DNA from: CAYFFO01 sp964342485
Lineage (GTDB): Bacteria; Chloroflexota; Dehalococcoidia; Lucifugimonadales; CAJWER01
Assembly: GCA_964342485.1 (NCBI GenBank)
Contig: CAYFFO010000043.1
Location: forward strand, 1 to 13,070
DNA: 13,070 nt
Direction of reading: 5' to 3'
Within the stretch, counting starts at the first letter, position 1. Every line of letters starts with the position of its first letter. The position numbers were made by a program, and so were the translations under genes. Below, piece after piece: positions 1 to 7,083 of this stretch. Below the pieces are notes generated by a model. The model did no database searches and was not told where the DNA came from. It saw only the letters and a list, made by a program, of their open reading frames with translations.

Positions 1-55
<55 letters not shown>

Positions 56-67
56 CATTATATATTT

Positions 68-96
68 AGCGTATTAAAGGTAAGGTATGCTGTCAA
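68..96 (-). promoter_or_regulatory. Sigma-70-type promoter for the tRNA
   Basis: On the minus strand a perfect -35 TTGACA (91-96) is followed 17 bases later by a weaker -10 TACGCT (68-73). Transcription would begin near 61, about six bases before the tRNA 5' end at 55, which suits a short leader trimmed by RNase P. Confidence 0.6.
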
Positions 97-141
97 GGAG
101 AAACCTATACTCCTGCATTCTTTTCCTTTTGATAAATATTT

Positions 142-147
142 TATAGT
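142..147 (+). promoter_or_regulatory. Possible -10 box for the aminotransferase
   Basis: TATAGT lies 33 bases before the ATG and would give a leader of about 26 bases. I see no convincing -35 at the right distance, so this rests on one hexamer in AT-rich DNA. Confidence 0.3.
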
Positions 148-179
148 ACAACAAATTAAATCTAAAAGAGAGAACTAAA

Positions 180-1364
180 ATGGTTGTTTCAAAAAAAGTT
201 ATGGATTTCATGGACAAAGGTTCTTGGATACGTAAAATGTTTGAAGAAGGTATTGCTTTAAAACAGGAATATGGAGAAGAAAATGTTTTTGATCTTTCCC
301 TCGGAAACCCAGAATTAGATCCACCTGTCGAGTTTTTTGAAAGACTCACACTTTTAGCTAATAATCCTGAGCCTGGAATGCATCGATATATGCCAAATTC
401 AGGTTATATTGAGACCAGAACCTCAGTTGCTTCTCAGCTTTCACTTGAAACAGGTTTAGAATTTACTTGTGATCACATTTTGATGACTTGTGGTGCCGGA
501 GGGGCACTAAACGTGGTTATGAAAACTTTACTTAATCCTGGAGACGAAGTGATTATATTTGAACCATATTTTGTGGAGTATATGTTCTATGCAGATAACC
601 ATGGTGGAGTATGTAAATCTGTTCCTTTTATAGAAGGTTTTATTCCAAATTTGGATGTGTTTGAAAACACTATCAGTCAACGCACCAAAATTGTATTGGT
701 TAGTTCTCCGGGAAACCCAACAGGTATCGTATACAGTGAAGAAATACTTTCAAGAATAGGTCAAATAATACGCCTAAAAGAACAAGAACTTGGCATAAAA
801 ATTTGTTTAGTAAGTGATGAGCCATACAGGAAAATTTTGTTTGATGGAGCAATTTACCCACAAATTTTTCCACATCACCGGTCAAGTATAGTTGTCACAT
901 CTCATTCAAAAGATCTAGCAATTCCAGGAGAACGTATTGGATTCATAGCAGTTAATCCTTTTTGTGACGATGTAAAAACTGTTATGGAGGGTCTTACTTT
1001 TTGTAACCGTACACTTGGCTTTGTAAATGCACCGGCATTAATGCAGCATTTAGTAAAATATCTACAGCATGTAACAGTGGATGTAGAGTTTTACCAAAAA
1101 AAGAGGGATTTTTTATTCAGGGAATTGACATCGATCGGATATTCTATTACCAAGCCAGGTGGAGCATTTTACATGTTTCCGAAATCTCCGTTGGAAGATG
1201 ACGTTAGGTTTGTAGATGAGCTTCGTAAGAATCTGGTTTTGGTAGTCCCTGGAACCGGGTTTGGAGCTCCAGGGTATTTTAGATTGTCATATTGTGTGAA
1301 TGACTCTACTTTAGAGAATTCAATTGCAGGGTTTCGCAAAGCATTTGAATCTGTAAGTTTGTAA
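180..1364 (+). CDS. PLP-dependent class I/II aminotransferase
   Basis: This is a fold-type I aminotransferase of 394 residues, normal length for the aspartate-aminotransferase-like superfamily. Expected elements appear in order: the LGNPELDPP segment near 41-49, the cofactor-site AGG stretch near 106-108, NPTG at 179-182 (the Asn near the PLP ring), DEPYR at 213-217 (Asp pairs with the pyridine nitrogen, Tyr with O3'), the Schiff-base lysine K244 in SHSKD, the phosphate-binding arginine in GERIG (R252), and the substrate-carboxylate arginine R368 in YFRLS. It is probably cytosolic. The amino-donor and acceptor pair cannot be read from the sequence; aspartate, alanine, aromatic or branched-chain substrates are all possible. 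The ATG at 180 has only a weak GAGAG-type ribosome site. It is a single gene, divergent from the tRNA and convergent with thrC, 13 bases away. Confidence 0.92.
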   Translation: MVVSKKVMDFMDKGSWIRKMFEEGIALKQEYGEENVFDLSLGNPELDPPVEFFERLTLLANNPEPGMHRYMPNSGYIETRTSVASQLSLETGLEFTCDHILMTCGAGGALNVVMKTLLNPGDEVIIFEPYFVEYMFYADNHGGVCKSVPFIEGFIPNLDVFENTISQRTKIVLVSSPGNPTGIVYSEEILSRIGQIIRLKEQELGIKICLVSDEPYRKILFDGAIYPQIFPHHRSSIVVTSHSKDLAIPGERIGFIAVNPFCDDVKTVMEGLTFCNRTLGFVNAPALMQHLVKYLQHVTVDVEFYQKKRDFLFRELTSIGYSITKPGGAFYMFPKSPLEDDVRFVDELRKNLVLVVPGTGFGAPGYFRLSYCVNDSTLENSIAGFRKAFESVSL

Positions 1365-1377
1365 TTAACTACATGTT

Positions 1378-2511
1378 TCAGATGAAACTGACTTTGTCTT
1401 TTAGGCCGAATCCTGTTACAGGTACTAATATTGTGTCTTGAGTTTTAATTGTTCCGTCTGAAATTAAATTTTTGATACCTATAAACGCAGATGCTGAGGT
1501 TGGTTCCAGGAAAATGCCTTCATCTTGGGCTAGTATACGTTGCATTTTAGAAATTTGATTATCATTACACGTAGTTGCTTTACCGTTGGATTTGACCAGT
1601 GCATCGATAACCTGTTTGCCTCTTGAGGGGTAGGCAACTGAGATTCCTCCAGCGATTGTAGTCCCGGCATTTTGGGTATCCCAAGTGATATTATTAAATG
1701 CAGATGCTATTGGCATTACCTGTGATGATTGAACAGCATGCAACCTTGGGATTTTATCAATTAAACCGTTTGCTTTTAGTTCGCTAAACCCTATCCATGC
1801 GCCTAAATATAATCCTCCGTTACCTACCGGGAATATTATATGCTCCGGGAGATTTTGGGGATATGCAAGTGCTACTTCCATTGCGAAAGACTTTGTACCT
1901 TCTAAAAAAAAAGGACTCAATGAATGTGATAAATAAACCAAGTGATTTTGTTTTTGGAATTCTATAGCTTTCGCGGTAGTGTGGTCTCTTGCCCCTTTAA
2001 TTGAATGAACCGTAGACCCATATACCTTTATTTGTCTTATTTTTGCTGTTGGAGCTGTTTCTGGGGCAAATATATGTGCCTTAATATTTGCAGCTGCAGA
2101 GTAAGCGGACACAGATGCTCCAGCGTTACCTGATGAGTCTTCTACCACCTCAGATATGTTGAATTCCTTAGCCATAGTTATCATTGATGCGACACCTCTA
2201 TCTTTATATGATCCAGTAGGATTCATGTATTCCAATTTCGCATCGATATTCTGTAAGCATAAGTCTTTTGCAAGTTTATTTAATTGGATTACAGGTGTTA
2301 AACCTTCACCAAGAGTTATCTTTTGATCTGGTTTCTGAAATGGCATTTGCATGCTATATCTATCAATAGTTGCAGGGATAATTTTATGATTATTGGTATT
2401 TAGATACCGGACAATTAGAGGTTGACTGCATGATTCGCATTGCAGTTTACTCATGTCGGCATCATGTTGGGTCCCACATTCCCAGCATTCTAATTTATAC
2501 TGATTAATCAA
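1378..2511 (-). CDS. thrC: Threonine synthase
   Basis: Fold-type II PLP enzyme of 377 residues, predicted to convert O-phosphohomoserine to threonine and phosphate. The N-terminus carries a zinc-ribbon-like pair, C9/C12 and C25/C28, as in many longer threonine synthases. GEGLTP (68-73) is the family's N-terminal signature. K103 in SYKDRG is the PLP lysine; the usual motif is SFKDRG, so Tyr replaces Phe. EDSSGNAG (124-131) binds substrate and cofactor phosphate, and PVGNGG (228-233) is the glycine loop gripping PLP phosphate. EPTSA (336-340) completes the core. The start is TTG at 2511, with AAGGA seven bases before it and no better ATG, so the N-terminus includes the zinc ribbon. It lies downstream of the RHH gene but appears to have its own promoter. 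A related PLP lyase or deaminase is a lesser possibility. Confidence 0.88.
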   Translation of the reverse strand: MINQYKLECWECGTQHDADMSKLQCESCSQPLIVRYLNTNNHKIIPATIDRYSMQMPFQKPDQKITLGEGLTPVIQLNKLAKDLCLQNIDAKLEYMNPTGSYKDRGVASMITMAKEFNISEVVEDSSGNAGASVSAYSAAANIKAHIFAPETAPTAKIRQIKVYGSTVHSIKGARDHTTAKAIEFQKQNHLVYLSHSLSPFFLEGTKSFAMEVALAYPQNLPEHIIFPVGNGGLYLGAWIGFSELKANGLIDKIPRLHAVQSSQVMPIASAFNNITWDTQNAGTTIAGGISVAYPSRGKQVIDALVKSNGKATTCNDNQISKMQRILAQDEGIFLEPTSASAFIGIKNLISDGTIKTQDTILVPVTGFGLKDKVSFI

Positions 2512-2545
2512 CAGGATATCCTTATTGTTGTTTATGAATTTAGGG

Positions 2546-2554
2546 ATTATAGCA
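2546..2554 (-). promoter_or_regulatory. Extended -10 promoter of thrC
   Basis: On the minus strand TGC TATAAT is a perfect extended -10 element. No good -35 lies 17 bases upstream, which is normal for extended -10 promoters. Transcription would begin near 2539, leaving a leader of about 28 bases with the AAGGA ribosome site before the TTG start. Confidence 0.6.
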
Positions 2555-2594
2555 TTGATTTTTGACGAGACTATTATCGATGTGTTTCACGCCG

Positions 2595-2605
2595 GATTTG
2601 GCAAA
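2595..2605. promoter_or_regulatory. Half-site matching the operator-like palindrome
   Basis: The 11-base string GATTTGGCAAA here also occurs at 3356-3366 inside the palindrome upstream of the zinc-ribbon gene. It lies about 45 bases upstream of the thrC -10 box, between the RHH gene and thrC. It may be a second, weaker binding site for the same regulator, or simply an AT-rich coincidence. Confidence 0.3.
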
Positions 2606-2647
2606 AAAAGACAAATGAGATTGCTCTTATGACCAGTAGTATTTGTA

Positions 2648-3025
2648 TTAGTTGAGAATATCTTTCAAATCCTCTTTTGCTTTTCTTATTATTTGAGTAG
2701 TTTCACTAATTTTATTAAATAATTTCGATTGTGATGATATACCTTCTTTAATAAGAAATGCTGCTGCTTCTGATCTACTATTTACTATTCCGGAATCTAC
2801 TAGTTCGTCAATTTTATGTAAGCTGTCTTTGTTAACACGTACCATTACCACATTAGCCCTGGCTGAAAGGGCCGTTTTTAACGTCCCTTTTATTCCGTCC
2901 TTCATAGACTCGGCCCCAGATACTTTATATGCATTTATCGCTGCTGTCTTAGCTTCATCAATAATTATGTCTATTCCTTCAGACATACGATTTATATTAG
3001 AGTCATCTTGATGCTTGTTTTTCAT
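2648..3025 (-). CDS. Ribbon-helix-helix (CopG/MetJ-like) probable DNA-binding protein
   Basis: A 125-residue protein with a central ribbon-helix-helix pattern. A short beta strand (about 58-66, alternating hydrophobic/polar around VVMVRVNK) is followed by helix A (about 68-77, LHKIDELVDSG), a turn, and helix B (about 84-95, RSEAAAFLIKEGI). The SRSEAAAFLI stretch is typical of helix B in this fold. RHH proteins dimerise and place the paired strands in the DNA major groove, usually as repressors. The flanks (1-55 and 100-125) are charged, probably helical, and unrecognised. A good ribosome site (AGGA, eight bases from ATG) supports the start. It sits between the zinc-ribbon gene and thrC on the same strand. 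No toxin gene is adjacent, so it does not look like an antitoxin. Its target is unknown; the palindrome at 3355-3369 is the obvious candidate. Confidence 0.75.
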   Translation of the reverse strand: MKNKHQDDSNINRMSEGIDIIIDEAKTAAINAYKVSGAESMKDGIKGTLKTALSARANVVMVRVNKDSLHKIDELVDSGIVNSRSEAAAFLIKEGISSQSKLFNKISETTQIIRKAKEDLKDILN

Positions 3026-3083
3026 ATCAATTTCCTATAACAATAAAATTAAATTGCCCCTCAGCTCAAACAAAACTTAATTC

Positions 3084-3293
3084 TTACCCTGATAGGAGGT
3101 CCAGGATATTTCCAACTCCAGCTCCGTCTGTAAGGTAAAGTTCTGTATAACCACAGTCTGTACAAGACATAGCAGTAAATTTCTGGTTTTGTAGATTTAA
3201 GAATCTAGAAAGCCCCGAACCAGTTGTACGTATCTCCCCAGTCTTATAATCAGTTTTTCCACATTTAACACAGGAAAATTTTGAAGAAGTCAT
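3084..3293 (-). CDS. Small zinc-ribbon protein (DUF2082/COG3478-like)
   Basis: A 69-residue protein with two knuckles, CVKCGK (C8, C11) and CTDCGYTELY (C44, C47), separated by a segment containing TGEIRTTGSGLSRFLNLQNQ. This layout, including TGEIR, the GLS stretch and the CGYTELY ending, matches what I recall of the DUF2082 family, annotated as predicted nucleic-acid-binding zinc ribbons. The biochemical role of that family is not established. The ATG has a strong GGAG ribosome site six bases away. It is first in the minus-strand unit, 58 bases upstream of the RHH gene, and has a good promoter overlapped by a palindrome. The four cysteines should bind one zinc ion; nothing here says whether it contacts DNA, RNA or protein. 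Confidence 0.8.
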   Translation of the reverse strand: MTSSKFSCVKCGKTDYKTGEIRTTGSGLSRFLNLQNQKFTAMSCTDCGYTELYLTDGAGVGNILDLLSG

Positions 3294-3336
3294 CTAAATC
3301 TCCTCTAATATTTGTATCGGTATTCAATTACATGTA

Positions 3337-3365
3337 AGTATATGTGTTGATTACAGATTTGGCAA
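3337..3365 (-). promoter_or_regulatory. Sigma-70-type promoter of the zinc-ribbon/RHH unit
   Basis: On the minus strand TTGCCA (3360-3365) and TATACT (3337-3342) are separated by exactly 17 bases, each one mismatch from consensus. Transcription would start near 3330, about 37 bases before the zinc-ribbon ATG. It is one of the best promoters in the window. Confidence 0.7.
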
Positions 3366-3369
3366 ATCT
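3355..3369. promoter_or_regulatory. Perfect 15-base palindrome, candidate operator
   Basis: AGATTTG and CAAATCT form a perfect 7-base inverted repeat around one central G. The element covers the whole -35 box (3360-3365) of the minus-strand promoter, where a bound dimer would block RNA polymerase. The nearest DNA-binding candidate is the RHH protein encoded two genes downstream of this promoter, so autoregulation is plausible but inferred. Confidence 0.5.
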
Positions 3370-3521
3370 ATTAGGGCATAAATTTGTCTTGATAGGATTT
3401 GTGTCAACATGTTACGTTGTCGTTATGATTGTTCTTTTTTGATTATTTTGGGTTAGTGCACAAATCAGATGTACGACTACATGATAGATTTGTCTAAATA
3501 AGTAGAAGGCAAGGTACACAG

Positions 3522-4109
3522 GTGACAGAATTAAACTCTAGTACAGATCAGCGGAAATTGCGCTGGTATAGCGATCAATTAACTATTTTTACCATGCTCG
3601 CTGTTTTTGTAGTTGATCAACTTACCAAATTCCTGGTCAAATCACGTCTAGATTTATATGAATCATGGCCTCAAGATGGTTTGGTGCGGATTACTTATGG
3701 AACAAATTCTGGTACAGCTTTTGGTCTATTTCCTAATCAGACATCTATTTTAATAGTCGCTTCAATATTTGCTATAGGGTTCATATACTACTTCTACAAG
3801 TCACAGGGTGGGACTGGATATCTTCTACGGACTGCAATAGGATTGCAATTAGGCGGAGCATTTGGCAATCTTCTTGATAGGATTCGATTGGGTTCTGTAG
3901 TGGATTTTATAGACGTAGGTTGGTGGCCAATATTTAATGTTGCAGATTCTTCAATAGTTGTTGGGATAAGTATACTTGTGTTTGTCATGTTCCTTGGTTC
4001 ATCCAATAATTCGAAAACAAAGAATATTGACGAAAATAATAAAAATGATTCAAGTAATAAACTAGGACCAACAGAGGAATCAGATGCCTTCTCAGAAATT
4101 AGAGGCTAA
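3522..4109 (+). CDS. lsp: Lipoprotein signal peptidase (signal peptidase II)
   Basis: An inner-membrane aspartyl protease that removes the signal peptide from prolipoproteins after the lipobox cysteine has been lipidated. All family motifs are visible: DQLTK at 32-36, the TNSGTAFGLF stretch at 61-70, GNLLDR at 115-120, VVDFI (D128) and FNVAD (D142); D128 and D142 match the known catalytic aspartate pair. Four membrane segments fit around 22-40, 74-92, 100-117 and 144-160. The protein is 195 residues, longer than the usual 160 or so, because of a 10-20 residue polar N-terminal extension and a hydrophilic Asn/Lys/Ser tail from about 160, which should be non-catalytic. The start is GTG at 3522 with an AAGG-type ribosome site. 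It overlaps the next gene by 26 bases, as lsp commonly does with rluD-type genes. Confidence 0.96.
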   Translation: MTELNSSTDQRKLRWYSDQLTIFTMLAVFVVDQLTKFLVKSRLDLYESWPQDGLVRITYGTNSGTAFGLFPNQTSILIVASIFAIGFIYYFYKSQGGTGYLLRTAIGLQLGGAFGNLLDRIRLGSVVDFIDVGWWPIFNVADSSIVVGISILVFVMFLGSSNNSKTKNIDENNKNDSSNKLGPTEESDAFSEIRG

Positions 4110-4980
4110 TGTTGATGGACAAAGGGTGGATGTGTTCCTGACACTGTCGTGCCCTGACCTGTCTAGATCACGTATACAGTCCTTAGTTCTCAATGGCTAT
4201 GTCAAGGTGAACGGTAAGTCAGTAAAACCATCCACGAGACTTAACTTCGGTGAATTTGTTACGATAGTGATCCCTCCACCGATAGAGCCCACTTTACGTG
4301 CTCAGCCTATCGATATCGATATAGTTTATGAAGATGCAAGTATTATAGTTCTAAATAAGCCATCAGGTTTAACAACACATCCAGGTCCCGGACACCCAGA
4401 CGGTACCCTAGTGAATGCTGTATTAGACTTGGTTTCTGATTTTAAAGCAATAGGAGGTGAAATACGTCCTGGTATAGTTCATCGTCTTGATAAAGATACA
4501 TCCGGCTTGATGGTGATAGCTAAAGATGAGATGTCTCACTCTAAACTTTCTGCACAATTCAAGGATCGAACTGTAACTAAAAAATATTTAAGCCTTGTAG
4601 ATGGGATACCCCTACCTGCTAGGGCTGTAATTGAAGGACCTATTGCCAGACATCCTACAAGTAGGAAAAAAATGGCAATTGTAACTACAGGAAGATATGC
4701 CAAGACTTTTTACCAGACAATTAAAAAGATAGATCAATATGCATTGCTTGAAGTTATACCTGAAACAGGACGTACACACCAAATAAGAGTCCATTTAGCT
4801 TCTAGTGGATACCCTGTAGTTGGTGATTCTATATATGGTACAAGTGTGAAAGGGTTTAATCGTCATTTTTTGCATGCTTGTTATCTGTCTTTTGATCATC
4901 CGGTTAAGAACAGGAAGCTTGAATTTTGTTCCCAGTTACCTAATGACCTGGAGTCATTTGTGGATTCAATAGATAGTTAA
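4084..4980 (+). CDS. rluD: RluA-family 23S rRNA pseudouridine synthase, RluD-like
   Basis: Converts specific uridines in RNA, in RluD's case in helix 69 of 23S rRNA, to pseudouridine. At 298 residues it has an N-terminal S4 RNA-binding domain (about 13-65, with SRSRIQSLVLNGYVKVNG) and the RluA catalytic domain (about 78-285). The signature HRLDKDTSG spans 133-141, with catalytic D136. NKPSGL (91-96) and ETGRTHQIRVHL (227-238), with its conserved R230, are also present. The S4 domain and lsp neighbour favour RluD over RluA or RluC, but exact target uridines cannot be read from the sequence. The ATG lies inside the 3' end of lsp and has AGAGGA about six bases upstream, so the two are probably translated together. 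I find no terminator after it. Confidence 0.93.
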   Translation: MPSQKLEANVDGQRVDVFLTLSCPDLSRSRIQSLVLNGYVKVNGKSVKPSTRLNFGEFVTIVIPPPIEPTLRAQPIDIDIVYEDASIIVLNKPSGLTTHPGPGHPDGTLVNAVLDLVSDFKAIGGEIRPGIVHRLDKDTSGLMVIAKDEMSHSKLSAQFKDRTVTKKYLSLVDGIPLPARAVIEGPIARHPTSRKKMAIVTTGRYAKTFYQTIKKIDQYALLEVIPETGRTHQIRVHLASSGYPVVGDSIYGTSVKGFNRHFLHACYLSFDHPVKNRKLEFCSQLPNDLESFVDSIDS

Positions 4981-5041
4981 GGAATTGGATTCAACTCATA
5001 AATCTAAATTTAACAGATGTCTTAATTTGGTCTATCTAAGC

Positions 5042-5067
5042 TATTCGAATATGTCGGATATCGAATA
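5042..5067. repeat. Imperfect inverted repeat upstream of gltX
   Basis: TATTCG-A-ATAT and ATATCGAATA pair over ten bases with a single extra A, around a 5-base centre GTCGG. It sits in the 143-base gap between rluD and gltX, about 25 bases before the probable gltX -10 box. No T run follows, so it is not a classical terminator; a protein-binding site is possible. Confidence 0.4.
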
Positions 5068-5091
5068 TATTAGAGATTAAAATAAATAACG

Positions 5092-5100
5092 TGCTAGAAT
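5092..5100 (+). promoter_or_regulatory. Possible extended -10 promoter of gltX
   Basis: TGC TAGAAT resembles an extended -10 element. No -35 is evident. The predicted start, near 5107, would leave a leader of only about 17 bases, just enough for the GGAGG ribosome site at 5109-5113. Confidence 0.4.
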
Positions 5101-5123
5101 TTTTATCTGGAGGTTTCTGATTT

Positions 5124-6599
5124 ATGACTGATAGAGTTTGCGTGAGGTTTGCTCCCAGTCCAACTGGATCTCCTCATGTTGGTAATATAAGGACAGCAAT
5201 CTTCGACTGGCTTTTCGCCAGAGGTAATGACGGATCTTTCATTATTAGGGTAGAGGATACAGATAGAGCCAGACTTGTGGAAGGTTCTATAGACGAACTA
5301 CTTGAATCGTTGCGCTGGTTAGGTATTGAATGGGATGAAGGTCCGGATGTGGGTGGTCCAAATGGGCCATATTACCAATCAGAAAGACTGGCTTTATATC
5401 GTAATGCATCAGATGATTTAATTGAAAAGGGCGTAGCATATAAATGTTATTGCACTCCCGAACGCCTTGAAAAGGTTCGTAAACAACGTTCAGGTTATGA
5501 TCGCCATTGTAGGTTTATAGATGACGCTGAACAAAAACGTTTAGAAAGCAGTTCTATTGCACATGTTGTCAGGTTTGCTATGCCTTTTGAAGGGGAGACC
5601 AAGCTTGATGATCTAATTAGAGGGGTAGTAACCTTTGATAATGGATTGATTGATGATTTTGTTATGCTTAAGTCAGATGGGTTTCCAACTTATCATCTGG
5701 CGAATGTTATTGATGACCACTATATGTCTATATCACATGTTTTTCGAGCTGAGGAATGGCTTTCTAGTACGCCTAGGCACTTAAAAATATATGAATCTTT
5801 GGGTTGGCAACCCCCACTATTCGCACATTTTCCTCAAATATTGGCACCAGACAGATCAAAATTAAGCAAGAGACACGGAGCTACCTCTGTAAACGAATAT
5901 CGCGAGATGGGATATTTACCTGAGACACTAGTTAACTTTTTGGCTTTATTAGGTTGGTCTGTAGATGATAAGACTGAGATTATGTCTACGAAACAGATGT
6001 TTAATAGTTTTTCTCTTGAAAGAGTTTCAAAGTCAGGGGCAATTTTTGACGGGCAAAAGCTTGAATGGATGAACGGGTATTATATTCGTAACACCCCTGC
6101 AGATATCTTAGCTGGAAAATTACTAGATTATTGGAGAGATTTTCCAACTGAATTGCTACCTTCCACTCTGGACAAGGATCGATTGATCAAGATCGTTCCT
6201 TTAATACAGGAAAGACTTAAGACTTTAAGAGATGCTGCTTCTCTAATATCTTTCTTTTTTAAAGAAGATATAGAATATAAAACCGATGAACTTATACAAA
6301 AAAATATGGATATTGATAGTACTAAATATTCACTTCAAATGTCGCTAAAAAAACTTAGAGAATCGAACTCTTTTCAAAATAGTACGATTGAAAATGATCT
6401 TAGAGATTTAGCTGACCATTTGGGGATAAAAGTAGGTCAACTGTTAGGTACATTACGGGTTGCAATAACCGGTTTAAAAGTTGCCCCTCCACTATTTGAG
6501 ACATTGGAAATCCTCGGATCTGATAGGGTAACGGAACTTATCGAGATTGCGATTAAAAGGCTTGAAATGGAGACTTTAAATGCTGTGAAAGGGAAATAA
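5124..6599 (+). CDS. gltX: Glutamyl-tRNA synthetase
   Basis: Class I aminoacyl-tRNA synthetase that charges tRNA-Glu. At 491 residues it is full length. The HIGH-type motif is HVGN at 18-21 inside PSPTGSPHVGNIRTA, and the KMSKS-type loop is KLSKR at 246-250. The CYC pair (108-110) with C129 in YDRHC corresponds to the insertion that binds zinc in some family members. The C-terminal anticodon-binding helical domain occupies roughly 330-491. Whether it charges only tRNA-Glu or also tRNA-Gln cannot be decided from sequence alone; no gatCAB or glnS gene is in the window. The start ATG has a consensus GGAGG ribosome site. The stop codon directly abuts the yqeY start, making it the first gene of a tightly packed unit running to the EamA genes. 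Confidence 0.97.
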   Translation: MTDRVCVRFAPSPTGSPHVGNIRTAIFDWLFARGNDGSFIIRVEDTDRARLVEGSIDELLESLRWLGIEWDEGPDVGGPNGPYYQSERLALYRNASDDLIEKGVAYKCYCTPERLEKVRKQRSGYDRHCRFIDDAEQKRLESSSIAHVVRFAMPFEGETKLDDLIRGVVTFDNGLIDDFVMLKSDGFPTYHLANVIDDHYMSISHVFRAEEWLSSTPRHLKIYESLGWQPPLFAHFPQILAPDRSKLSKRHGATSVNEYREMGYLPETLVNFLALLGWSVDDKTEIMSTKQMFNSFSLERVSKSGAIFDGQKLEWMNGYYIRNTPADILAGKLLDYWRDFPTELLPSTLDKDRLIKIVPLIQERLKTLRDAASLISFFFKEDIEYKTDELIQKNMDIDSTKYSLQMSLKKLRESNSFQNSTIENDLRDLADHLGIKVGQLLGTLRVAITGLKVAPPLFETLEILGSDRVTELIEIAIKRLEMETLNAVKGK

Positions 6600-7049
6600 A
6601 TGAGTTTACAAAACCGACTCCAAGACGACCTGAAAAAAGCCATGATTGAACGGGACAAAGTGAGAAAGAACGTAATAAGATTTGTTCGTTCTGTCATTCA
6701 TGATAGAGAAATTGAGAGAAAGCAAACTCTGGATGACGAATCGGTAATTGATGTACTTGGAAAACAGGCTCAACAAAGAAGAGATAGCATAGAAGCATTT
6801 GAACAAGGTAACAGGCCAGAACTTGTTGCAAAAGAAAAAGCAGAACTTGATGTGATTCTTGAATATCTTCCCAAACAGCTTACCGAAGATGAGGTTTGCA
6901 AAATTGTTCTTAAAGCAATTGAAGGTTTTGAGTTAACTGGCCCTAAAGATATGGGAAAGGTAATGTCTACTGTAATGCCTGAACTTAAGGGTAGGGCTGA
7001 GGGTAAGACTGTAAGTAGTATAGTAATGCAATTACTTAATTCTGTTTAA
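6600..7049 (+). CDS. yqeY: GatB/YqeY domain protein
   Basis: A 149-residue protein matching the stand-alone YqeY family, all-helical and related to the C-terminal tRNA-binding tail of GatB. Recognisable features are the N-terminal helix MSLQNRLQDDLKKAM, the central QQRRDSIEAFEQGNRPELV stretch near 77-95, LEYLPKQLTEDE near 107-118, and the C-terminal MGKVMSTVMPELKGRAEGK near 127-145. Family members are often linked to tRNA-dependent amidotransferase function, but the role of the free-standing protein is unproven. Its ATG follows the gltX TAA with no spacer and a GAAAGGG-type ribosome site lies inside the gltX end, so the two are surely co-translated. The link with gltX fits a role around tRNA-Glu or tRNA-Gln, which is inference. 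Confidence 0.93.
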   Translation: MSLQNRLQDDLKKAMIERDKVRKNVIRFVRSVIHDREIERKQTLDDESVIDVLGKQAQQRRDSIEAFEQGNRPELVAKEKAELDVILEYLPKQLTEDEVCKIVLKAIEGFELTGPKDMGKVMSTVMPELKGRAEGKTVSSIVMQLLNSV

Positions 7050-7083
7050 TCGTACTATTATCAATAGATTTGAGGTAGATCAA

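Noticed and set aside
1375..1388. Inverted repeat GTTTC-AGAT-GAAAC between the convergent aminotransferase and thrC genes, as a shared terminator
   Set aside because: The stem is only about five pairs, no T run follows on either strand, and it overlaps the thrC stop codon.
2600..2615. Run of seven T on the minus strand after the RHH gene, as an intrinsic terminator
   Set aside because: Only a 3-base GAG/CTC stem could precede it; no stable hairpin is visible.
2648..3293. Zinc-ribbon/RHH pair as a toxin-antitoxin module
   Set aside because: The RHH protein could pass for an antitoxin, but the partner is a DUF2082-like zinc ribbon, not a known toxin fold, and the genes are 58 bases apart rather than overlapping.
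3385..3460. Plus-strand promoter for lsp
   Set aside because: Several TTG-type -35 and TATGAT-like -10 hexamers occur, but no pair has proper spacing and two good boxes, so I could not choose one.
3485..3496. TAGA-TTTG-TCTA as a second operator for lsp
   Set aside because: The arms are only four bases long and expected by chance in AT-rich DNA; similarity to the 15-base palindrome is limited to AGATTTG.
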